Both the position numbers and the translations under genes were made by a program. A stretch of DNA of 35,646 bases from an uncultured Verrucomicrobiota bacterium. GTDB taxonomy: Bacteria > Verrucomicrobiota > Verrucomicrobiia > Methylacidiphilales > UBA1321. The stretch spans positions 1 to 35,646 of the forward strand of contig CAIPBM010000010.1 of assembly GCA_903863295.1 (NCBI GenBank), written 5' to 3'. The notes under the pieces are model-generated. The model was not told where the DNA came from and made no database searches. It worked only from the letters and a program-made list of their open reading frames with translations. This document shows, one piece after another, positions 17,964 through 25,296 of the stretch (positions within the stretch are counted from its first letter, which is position 1; every line of letters starts with the position of its first letter).

Positions 17964-18140
17964 TGTTATCAATCCGATAAAAAAAGTTATAAAACTTGAC
18001 TTTGTCATTATGATCAAAATTATCGGGATAAAAAAATCACGTTGGATTTCAGCCCCGCAAAAGCCAATAAATCTTGCCACTGTCTTCCCTGCGTCCTTCG
18101 GAATAAATAAACAACAAAATCAGCAAATGCACCTAAAACA

Positions 18141-18824
18141 ATGAAAACAATAAAAAAAATAGTTGCCATGTTGGCTCTAACAATCAGTGGGATTAGTGCC
18201 AGCTACTCTGCCACGTTGATTACAGCAACTCCACCATCTGGTCCCGCACCCTATACCCTACAGGATTTGACTATTGGTGACCTTTTCACGGTCGGAAGTA
18301 GTGACCTTAGTGTAACCAACCTTGGAATGTTTGTCAACACACCCACTCAGGTGGTAACAGGAGCAACCGAAGTGGTCAGTTTATGGAGTTATGGTAGCGG
18401 AGGCACGTTAGGAGCGCAACTAGCGCAGGTGACATTTACCGCCGGTACAAGCACAGCGGGCGATGTAAACAATTTCCTCTACCAGTCATTGCCTTCCACG
18501 GTTACGCTTAGTGCAAATACTAATTACTTAATCGGCGAATATTTTGCTTCAAATAACCCTAGTGTTGCTAGTGGTGGTGATCAATTTTTTGATCTCAGTT
18601 CCCCCATCGCCCTTTCACCAGACGTTAGTGCTACGGTCAGTGGGTTTTATTTTGCTGGCATAACTGGAACCCCTTCGTATCAAGGAAGTAACGGCTATGT
18701 CGCGGCTAATTTTCAATACGAGCTTGCTGTCGTTCCCGAACCTCAAATTTGGGCAATGTTTCTCGGTGGGTTTGGGGTGCTGATGGGACTACAAAGGTTC
18801 CGCCGTGGACAGCAGGGCACATAA
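18141..18824 (+). CDS. PEP-CTERM sorting-signal protein
   Basis: The 227-residue protein has an N-terminal signal peptide (MKTIKKIVAMLALTISG, cleaved near SYSA). It also has the typical PEP-CTERM tail: VVPEPQIWAMFLGGFG with a hydrophobic segment and then a basic RFRRG end. Such proteins are exported, recognised by an exosortase at the Pro-Glu-Pro motif and released to the cell surface or matrix. The mature part is rich in Ser, Thr, Gly and Asn, with few charged residues and no enzymatic motif. No exosortase gene is in this window. The region upstream is intergenic with a candidate promoter, so it is probably its own transcription unit. Confidence 0.85.
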   Translation: MKTIKKIVAMLALTISGISASYSATLITATPPSGPAPYTLQDLTIGDLFTVGSSDLSVTNLGMFVNTPTQVVTGATEVVSLWSYGSGGTLGAQLAQVTFTAGTSTAGDVNNFLYQSLPSTVTLSANTNYLIGEYFASNNPSVASGGDQFFDLSSPIALSPDVSATVSGFYFAGITGTPSYQGSNGYVAANFQYELAVVPEPQIWAMFLGGFGVLMGLQRFRRGQQGT

Positions 18825-18845
18825 GATCAAGTTGTTGGCAGATTT

Positions 18846-18893
18846 GGTTGCACACCTCCTTGGTCGAGACCGACGATCAAGGGGGAGGCAACC
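18846..18893. terminator. Imperfect 48-base hairpin after the PEP-CTERM gene
   Basis: GGTTG at 18846 pairs with CAACC at 18889. Inside it, CCTCCTTGG faces a CAAGGGGGAGG arm, with a short loop around 18867-18872. It lies 22 bases after the PEP-CTERM stop. There is no T-run after it, so it is at best a factor-dependent terminator or a messenger-stabilising structure; it could also be the end of a lost mobile element. Confidence 0.3.
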
Positions 18894-19007
18894 CCTAACG
18901 AAAGCGCCGTGCTCATCCTGTTTGATTCGACCAACGTGGTCTAGAAAGAGTCGTACATTCGGGGTTGAGGATAGTACATGCGGGTGAGATAATTCAAGAT
19001 TCTGGGC

Positions 19008-19184
19008 CTCAATGCTAGCTTGGGTTGGGGTATTGTAGCCAATTTCGCTGTGGGACTGTTACTAATTATCAAACTTCCGGTAATCCTCTACAGTGCCACG
19101 TGCTTCGGCCTCGCTGAGCATAAGTTCTCGATCCAGGCATTCGGCGTACGGTTAGCCATGGAAGCTCTCTCTGTTTACGAATTC
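19008..19184 (-). pseudogene. IS3-family transposase (OrfB) C-terminal remnant
   Basis: The minus strand reads EFVNRESFHG, a stop, then ECLDREL, LSEAEARGTVEDYRKFDN, two stops, then IGYNTPTQA. This follows the OrfB ending ESFNGKLRDECLNREL...RPHSSLGYxTPAEF, including the final catalytic Glu of ESF. Three in-frame stops and loss of everything upstream mark it as dead. The rest of the gap between the PEP-CTERM gene and the AraC gene (18825-19303) holds only this scar and the hairpin. Confidence 0.55.
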
Positions 19185-19303
19185 AGCAATGAATAGTCTT
19201 GTCGCAAATAACGCACATCGCGAAATACCGTCCTTTGTTTCACTGTAATGAATAGAAGGCTATAAGTTCCAACTGCGGGAAATCTGCAAATTTAACGAGA
19301 AAA

Positions 19304-20149
19304 TTATTTAGAGAGAGATCTTTTCCATACATGGCTTCGATAGGCACGGGGAGAGGTACCATAAGCGCCCTTAAAGCGCCGAGAGAAGTGAAACGGATTC
19401 TGGAAGCCAGTTTGTGCTGAAATCTCCCCTACAGATAGGCCTGTGCTGCGAAGCATGGACTCGGCTTTTTGTATGCGCAGGTGCCAGACATATTCGGTGG
19501 GACTGTATCCCAACTGGCGAGCAAACAGCCGTGAACAATGATTCACGCTCAATCCGGCAGCATGGCTGATAGAGGAAAGATCTAAATGGGTGGAAAGATT
19601 CTTTTCGATAAAATCACAGCCGCGAATGACGGAAGGATGCAGCGGGCTTAGCCTCTCCCTTCCATATTGAGTCTCTGCACACAGGAGCGAAAGGGCGGCA
19701 ACCGCAATTGCCTCTAATGCCGCCACTCCCCGTGAAACAGAAACATCCACTTCGAGACCGGCTCTCAAAAGAGACTCGACTGTGGTGCTAAGTGGCATCA
19801 ACGGCTCGAGTGAAGGGAGCATTTTGAGCAACGCGGGATACTTTTTTGAGGGAGGGAAATCGAGCCATAAGTGATGAGTTGCAGTCTTTGCCGCAAAACG
19901 ATAATACTCCCAGTGTCCTGGCGACATGAGGCGAACATGACCGGATGGAATCAGACATCTTTTTTTGTCCACCTCCACCTCGGAATCACCAGAAATGATA
20001 GCCACAAGTTGCCAGCATGACTGGAACCGCGGACCGCAGATCCCCCCGGGCTTGTAGACTACTTCGCCAAAATTCAATTCTTGCGCGCCCTTGCTCCGCG
20101 GCATCTTCAAATAAGTGCTTAGAGATATGTTTTTGTCATAATCAGCCAT
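19304..20149 (-). CDS. AraC-family transcriptional regulator
   Basis: The protein is 281 residues from the ATG at 20149. The last ~100 residues form the paired helix-turn-helix of AraC/XylS regulators: LDLSSISHAAGLSVNHCSRLFARQLGYSP, then SVGEISAQTGFQNPFHFSRRFKGAYGTSPRAYR. The N-terminal ~150 residues look like a cupin-type sensor domain (VYKPGG, IISGDSEVEVDKKRCLIPSGHVRLMSPG), which suggests binding of a small sugar-like effector. A GTG start at 20218 would add 23 residues but reads poorly. It is divergent from the desaturase gene with a 104-base gap, the usual place for a shared operator, so that gene is a candidate target; the nearby hydrolase cluster is another. Confidence 0.85.
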   Translation of the reverse strand: MADYDKNISLSTYLKMPRSKGAQELNFGEVVYKPGGICGPRFQSCWQLVAIISGDSEVEVDKKRCLIPSGHVRLMSPGHWEYYRFAAKTATHHLWLDFPPSKKYPALLKMLPSLEPLMPLSTTVESLLRAGLEVDVSVSRGVAALEAIAVAALSLLCAETQYGRERLSPLHPSVIRGCDFIEKNLSTHLDLSSISHAAGLSVNHCSRLFARQLGYSPTEYVWHLRIQKAESMLRSTGLSVGEISAQTGFQNPFHFSRRFKGAYGTSPRAYRSHVWKRSLSK

Positions 20150-20253
20150 GTTGTCATCCAATATCTTATGATAATAGTTGTAACATATAACGCAAGCCCT
20201 ACCAAATTCACGCAACACAAAAACTTCGATCCGAACAACTATTAAAATCTACC

Positions 20254-21354
20254 ATGGAAAACGCCACCAAATTTCGCAAGATCGCTAAGATCAAATGGTA
20301 TCGCTGCCAAGTCGATCCTAAGCTAATGAGCGAGTTGATGAAGTGCAGTGACTTTCACGGTTTCCGGCAAGCGCTCGGACATCTCGGGCTCTGGGCCGCG
20401 ACCGGAATCTTGTCGTATACGGCGTTTTGCCAAATCAACGCGACGAACTGGTTCTGGTCAGTTCCCCTCTTGTTTGCGTCGTTATTCGCGCATGGAACCG
20501 TCGGCTCTTTGCTGGGTGGAGTCGCCTGCCACGAGTTGAGCCATAAGACACCTTTCAAGACAAAATCGATCAACGATTTTTTCCTCAAGGTGTTCGCTTT
20601 CTTTAGCTGGTGGGATCAGGTTTGGTTTCGACCGAGCCACATTCGCCATCATCAGGTCACGGTGCACAGCGACTACGATGGTGAAGTGGTTCTACCGCAA
20701 AGGTTGTCCCTGAAAGACTGGCAGTTTTGGCTTGGTTTGTTTGCATGGAACCCGGTCCAGACGTGGAATACTCTCAAGATCTACTACCGTCGGGCCACTG
20801 GTCACATGGACAATGACTGGTATGAGTTCGTGGTGCCGGAAAGTGATGAAAAATTGCGCCGGGATCACCGAAACTGGGCGCGGTTCACCCTTCTCGGCCA
20901 TGCATTGCTGGCCGCGTTCTTTATCGCGACTGGTCATTGGTTCCTAATCGTTATCGTCAACCTCGGAAGTCAGTATTGCGGCTGGCTTTCCTTCCTCACC
21001 GGGACGCCCCAGCATTTCGGCCTTTCTTCGAACGTGCCTGACCACCGCATCTGCTGCCGCACTTATACCTGTTCGTGGTTGCCAGCGTTTCTCTATTGGA
21101 ATATGCAGTATCATGTCGAGCATCATATGTTCCCCGCCGTGCCTTTTTACAACCTTCCCAGACTGCGGAAAGCTATTGAGAGCGATCTGCCCCCCGCGCC
21201 GCATGGGCTTCTGGCCACTTGGAAGGAATTGCTCGAGATTCACCGGCAACAACAGAAGGACCCGAACTACGCCTTCATTCCAAAGTTGCCGCAGTCGATC
21301 GGCAGTAGCGCCGGGGACGAGGTACTTCAAAGCGAGGCTGCTCTGGCTAATTAG
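20254..21354 (+). CDS. Membrane fatty acid desaturase family protein
   Basis: The 366-residue protein has three histidine boxes of membrane di-iron desaturases: HELSHK (His93, His97), HIRHHQ (His129, His132, His133) and HVEHH (His287, His290, His291). Hydrophobic stretches lie before the first box (LGLWAATGILSYTAF, SVPLLFASLFAHGTVG) and between the second and third (LLGHALLAAFFIATGHWFLIVIV). The family inserts double bonds into acyl chains or hydroxylates or desaturates related lipids at the inner membrane, using ferredoxin-type or cytochrome electrons. The exact substrate is unknown. It stands alone, divergent from the AraC gene. Confidence 0.85.
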   Translation: MENATKFRKIAKIKWYRCQVDPKLMSELMKCSDFHGFRQALGHLGLWAATGILSYTAFCQINATNWFWSVPLLFASLFAHGTVGSLLGGVACHELSHKTPFKTKSINDFFLKVFAFFSWWDQVWFRPSHIRHHQVTVHSDYDGEVVLPQRLSLKDWQFWLGLFAWNPVQTWNTLKIYYRRATGHMDNDWYEFVVPESDEKLRRDHRNWARFTLLGHALLAAFFIATGHWFLIVIVNLGSQYCGWLSFLTGTPQHFGLSSNVPDHRICCRTYTCSWLPAFLYWNMQYHVEHHMFPAVPFYNLPRLRKAIESDLPPAPHGLLATWKELLEIHRQQQKDPNYAFIPKLPQSIGSSAGDEVLQSEAALAN

Positions 21355-21885
21355 AGTCCGTTCTGAGCTCTGCACCAAGAAATATATTTAGCTAAGATAA
21401 AAATCTCAGTAAAATGTATCGGTCTTGAAATATGATACGATTTTGAGTAAGTCCGACGGTTTTATTTCAACTTTCTTATTAACCGTTTTCCGGGTCCTAA
21501 CTGCGAATAGAGACTATAATGAGTAAATAGACCATTCGGTACGTTTTCTAACTATGTTTGATCAAGCATAGAATAGCTCGTTTAAAACTTAACAGTTTCA
21601 TGGTTGGTGGGGTAGGCCTAGTATTAATTTCAGACGATTATTATTTGTAGAATTTGTAGGATTAAATGCTCTCAAAACCAAGCGATTGGTCACATCAATT
21701 CTAAGGACGCAAAAACAGAGATGTCAGATTCGATTGGCCTCTCACCCTTAGTGGTCTAGGTAGCCGAAAGTGGGTATCGTATTTATTCTTTCACATATCG
21801 TCATTTTGACTGAGCAACAAATCTCTCGTGAAATGGAGAGGATAATAGTCGGTGATTAGTACCAGCAAACAATTAAAGAGAGCGG
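21355..21885. other. 531-base AT-rich intergenic region
   Basis: No reading frame of note is present on either strand. The region holds a 20-base near-palindrome (21552-21571), a TATAAT (21515-21520) without a good -35 box, and a TTGACT at 21806 that could belong to a promoter for the gene at 21886. Nothing else stands out. Confidence 0.5.
21552..21571. promoter_or_regulatory. Operator-like palindrome
   Basis: The sequence CTATG-T-TTGATCAA-G-CATAG is symmetrical except for one pair. This is the size and form of a dimeric regulator's binding site. It lies in the long gap between the desaturase and NAGPA-type genes. No regulator for it can be named. Confidence 0.3.
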
Positions 21886-22905
21886 ATGAAGAAAATTTGC
21901 ATGATCCGATTAGCTATTTTTCGATATAGCACATGGGCAATCGTTCTGATTGGCACGATTCTTTTGATCGCCTCTTCACTTGGGAGGCCATCAGATGCGC
22001 AACAATCCACTTCGGAGGGGATTCCATCTAAGAAGACAAACTCTTCCGACGGCATGTCACTACCTAGACCGCAACCGCTACATTTTGATTATGATACTCT
22101 GGAGACGCAACTGGCAGTGCCTTCTACAACAAAAATGGCCTTGGATCATTCGGCATGGGATCCACTCTTTCGCGGAGTCGAATATCGCCATCTAGTATTG
22201 AATCACCCTCGGCTAATGCAGATCCACATGGTGCGGATCGACTTGAAAACTCCGGGACTGCATTTCTTCGCTACGCCAGCGAGAGCAAACGGTAAATTCT
22301 ATTCGATGACGGTATCAAACTTTGTTAGAACCTACCATCCGCTCTTGGCGATTAACGCATCGGCATTTGGTCCCGTCACGGATCGAGAGGGTGACGAACA
22401 GGACTTGGTCGGGTTGAGTGTTTCGAACGGTGTAAAACAGTCGCAGTATAAAGTGGGTTATGCGTATCTCACCATTTCGAAAGCTAATCATGTCAATTTG
22501 AATGACGGCTCAGTGAAGCCCGACCTTGTTAATACTGAAACCGCAGTAAGTGGGTTTTCCCTAATTCTTAGAGATGGAGTAAACCTCTCCTCAAATGGCG
22601 ACGAAACCATTAATCCCCGTACGGCCGTTGGGTTGAGCCATGATGGAAGGTTTTTGTTCTTCGTGGCTGTCGATGGACGGCAGCCAGGCTACAGCATGGG
22701 GGCAACAATGAGCGATCTGGCCCAGCTCTTTTTACTTGTTGGGGCAACCACTGCGATAAATCTCGATGGGGGAGGGTCGACGACGATGGTGAAGCTTGGA
22801 CGGGATGGATTACCTCATCAGATGAATATACCGATCGAGTGGGGACACCCAGGACAGGAACGCCCAGTGGCTAATCATCTTGGAGTGTACGTCGACGAGC
22901 ACTAA
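21886..22905 (+). CDS. Exported phosphodiester glycosidase family (NAGPA domain) protein
   Basis: The 339-residue protein has an N-terminal hydrophobic segment (YSTWAIVLIGTILLIASSLG), read as a signal peptide or anchor. The rest is the NAGPA fold: LLAINASAFG, NPRTAVGLSHDGRFLFFVAVDG, GYSMGATMSDLAQLF, and the signature INLDGGGSTTMV. The human relative removes GlcNAc from a phosphodiester to expose mannose-6-phosphate; bacterial members act on cell-surface or exopolysaccharide phosphodiesters, usually outside the membrane. GAGAG lies a few bases before the ATG. Its stop overlaps, tail to tail, with the stop of the BrxC fragment on the other strand. Confidence 0.85.
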   Translation: MKKICMIRLAIFRYSTWAIVLIGTILLIASSLGRPSDAQQSTSEGIPSKKTNSSDGMSLPRPQPLHFDYDTLETQLAVPSTTKMALDHSAWDPLFRGVEYRHLVLNHPRLMQIHMVRIDLKTPGLHFFATPARANGKFYSMTVSNFVRTYHPLLAINASAFGPVTDREGDEQDLVGLSVSNGVKQSQYKVGYAYLTISKANHVNLNDGSVKPDLVNTETAVSGFSLILRDGVNLSSNGDETINPRTAVGLSHDGRFLFFVAVDGRQPGYSMGATMSDLAQLFLLVGATTAINLDGGGSTTMVKLGRDGLPHQMNIPIEWGHPGQERPVANHLGVYVDEH

Positions 22906-23639
22906 GTAATAAGATTTCCGAGTGATTCCCCCTCGAAGGCTAATATCCAGTTCAAAAGCGAGCTGGTGACGGGGCTCAAGCTCACTACGTCAACATTGGG
23001 AATATTGAATTGTACCTTCCGCAACGTGAGTGTCATTAACCGCGCCAGCGGGGTTTCTCGATAAAGCCGAGCGGCATCGAGTACGGCAATTTCAGGCCCA
23101 TTATTGGCCTCGGCCACGCCGAAATGCGCGGCATAAGCCTTAGTGAGCGCGGCCTTACGCGCCGTTGCAATAGCTTCGCGGCCCTTTTCCCAAGTTGCCC
23201 CATTCAATTTCAAATACGTTTCCTTGAATGGCTTCAACTCGCCACGGATACCCAGGCCGTACTTAAATTTTGCGATGTACACTTGCTTTCCGTAATAGCC
23301 GTGCAACTCATTCAGGACTTTGACGAACCCTTCAAGAATTGGGGCAGAATGATCGCCGCCAATGCCGTCAAATACCTGATCGATATTGAAAAAGATTCTT
23401 TGCGATGGGACGGCCGTGGCCTTGAATAGGTTGGCCTTCACGATTTCGTCTTCAATCTTGGGCAGGATGATGTCGGAAAGGCGCATTTCGCTCGTGAGCA
23501 GCTTATCATCTAAGATTAGGGATAGAATTTTCAGCAAATGCGATTTACCGGGACCAAAGAAGCCAGAAATCCAAACTCCATTTGCGGTCAGCTTGTGAAG
23601 ATATTGCAGGTAACACCTGGAGCATGCCGCATCTTCTGG
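22902..23639 (-). pseudogene. BREX BrxC-like P-loop ATPase fragment
   Basis: Reading from 23612, the minus strand gives YLQYLHKLTANGVWISG followed by FFGPGKSHLLKIL, the Walker A region near the start of BrxC, the large ATPase of BREX phage-defence systems. It continues IFFNIDQVFDGIGGDHSAPI, LNELHGYYGKQVYIAKF and ATARKAALTKAYAAHFGV, all as in BrxC. Family members are about 1200 residues; only about 180 are here. After about AEANNGPEI the sequence changes to an unrelated tail (TPLARLMTLTLRKVQF...) that runs to TAG at 22904-22902. The N-terminus is cut at about 23613 where another gene fragment starts. No brxA, brxB, pglX or pglZ is present, so this is a remnant. Confidence 0.7.
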
Positions 23640-24922
23640 CTAGCGCCAATCCCACCCCTAGCTGGATTTTAATCACGCGACAGGGTGCCGTAACGAATGC
23701 CGCAACTCTGCCGGCGATCTCGATCATGGCGAGCAATGCTGCCGGCACGACGGGTAGTACTCTGAGTCGTATGGCTGGTGTTGTAGGAGCACCGGGGGAC
23801 GGACCGTGGAGTGGTGTCTATTGGCTGGACGTCCATATCGATCCCCGGACGGATCGCTTTGGGATGATGGGGAGAGTCGGCTCACTAGGCTATTCGAGTC
23901 TTGACTACGATCCGCTTGTCTCAGAAACAACTTGGCCCGGCGCTTCGGGAGTCAGCTACTATCCTGTCCCCAACGGCCATACAAGCCCACCTCCCAATCC
24001 CGTCGCCTTTGGTGTTACAAGCTACATGCCATTCTTGACCGTCACGGGCACCGTGGTCAGCGGTCAGACGTCGGCTTTTTTCCTGGAGCTGATGGACTCA
24101 GCTAGCGGCGTAAATTACGGCCAGAATAATACCATTTGTTCCAACGCGGGTATTGAAAACTGTATCTCTCACTGCATTTCGAACAGTTCCAGCCAAGCTT
24201 TTGGACGCTACATGGAAACCATTGGCGATAATCTGGCGCCCCCGTATGCCACGGCTGCACAGACCTCCCTCAATTATTACGAGGATCCAGACGGTATCAC
24301 CCGGCCTGGTGTGGGTGCCTATACCCAAAGCGGCAATGGCACGGATGGAAGGCCCATGGCAATGAATTCCAGTCAGACGGCCATGCTGGGAACCAGTCAA
24401 CCGATGATCCTGAATCGACCTTTTCGTTCCGTGGCGGAATTAGGGTACACGTTTAGAGATGAACCTTGGAAAGACATCGACTTCTTTTCCTCTGTCAGTG
24501 GTGACGCGGCGTTACTCGAAGCCTTTTCCATTGATGACACTTCTCAGGCGATAACCCAAGGAATATCTCCAATCGTGGCAGGGAAGATCAACCTAAATAC
24601 CCAGAATGCCCTCGCTTTGCAGGCCATGCTCTACGGTGCAATTCGGGACGATACCTCCTACACCGCGTCAGACCAGACGATTAGTCAGACTGATGCAGCC
24701 AATATTGCGGCAACTTTGGTTGGCCGAACCAGCAGTACGACGGCGGGCAGCGGTCCTCTCCAAAGCAAGGCCGATCTCGTGACCAAGTTCGCTGGAGACC
24801 TGAATAACCCGTCGGTTTACTCGGTCAGCTCGTCTGATGCTGTCATCAAGCGGAGAAGGGAGGCGGCAAGGCGGACGGCACTGTTTCTGATCTTCGGTAT
24901 AGGCTCGTTGCTGATTACGTAA
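23624..24922 (+). pseudogene. Verru_Chthon cassette protein A fragment
   Basis: The reading frame resembles the C-terminal part of Verru_Chthon cassette protein A, a large pilin-associated surface protein known from Verrucomicrobia. Segments are LLASANPTPSWILITRQG, then RPFRSVAELGYTFRD, IDFFSS, AGKINLNTQNALALQAML and SKADLVTKFAGDL. Complete members are, as I recall, about 1000 residues or more; about 430 are here. The family-like sequence begins at 23624 directly beside the BrxC fragment, so its N-terminus is lost. Near 24860, after AVIKRRREA, the expected ending disappears and another frame takes over. None of the partner cassette proteins with prepilin signals (B, C, D) is seen. Confidence 0.6.
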
Positions 24923-25122
24923 ACAGAGATGGATTTCAGGGACAGAGCGTGACGAACTCTGTTAATACCAATACAACATGGACAGAAGTATCTACTAATA
25001 TAGAAATAAAAAATTCCGGCGATCCGACTGTCACAACATGGAATTTCGGATTTGAATTTCGCTTTGCTGGCCAAACAACTTTTTACATCGATGATTTGCA
25101 GATACAAGAAGTGCTAAATTAA
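24871..25122 (+). pseudogene. C-terminal end of a carbohydrate-binding-like protein
   Basis: In the next frame after the cassette fragment, an open stretch of 83 residues ends with TAA at 25120. It reads WNFGFEFRFAGQTTFYIDDLQIQEV, the last strands of a galactose-binding or CBM-type jelly roll (compare LYLDDISL in the protein at 2757-4505). There is no start codon with a ribosome site. It appears to be the tail of another gene joined to the cassette fragment. Confidence 0.45.
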
Positions 25123-25194
25123 ACGAGCGGGTAACAGAAAGTGTAGTGGGTAAAGTTAAAATCTTGGATCAAGCTGTTCTAATGCAGACGAAGA

Positions 25195-25252
25195 CACGTT
25201 TATAAAATTTTAACACCAGCACGCCTCCCTTTAACTAAACAAGGGTGACGGG
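25195..25252. repeat. 58-bp direct repeat, copy 1 (before kdpA)
   Basis: The 58 bases are identical to 35589-35646. The base before the repeat differs (A at 25194, C at 35588). The right limit cannot be fixed because copy 2 reaches the window end. The copy lies 45 bases before the kdpA start and includes small inverted arms CCCTT (25227) and AAGGG (25241). Confidence 0.95.
25199..25217. promoter_or_regulatory. Candidate KdpE operator
   Basis: TTTATAAAATTTTAACACC upstream of kdpA resembles the E. coli KdpE site as I remember it (TTTATACTTTTTTTACACC). The position, about 80 bases before the start, fits a response-regulator site. It also lies in copy 2 of the direct repeat (35593-35611). Confidence 0.45.
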
Positions 25253-25296
25253 GGAGGTTAGGTTCCAGCCATGACACGCAACGCATGGAGGAACCG

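Noticed and set aside
17935..18144. 69-codon plus-strand frame before the PEP-CTERM gene
   Set aside because: It is AT-rich with low complexity and begins at the TTGACA box; better explained as promoter and leader.
18805..18987. 60-codon plus-strand frame after the PEP-CTERM gene
   Set aside because: It overlaps the PEP-CTERM end and the hairpin, and no protein features are visible.
20150..20218. GTG start giving the AraC regulator 23 more residues
   Set aside because: The added residues do not look like a cupin start, and the ATG at 20149 gives a normal family length.
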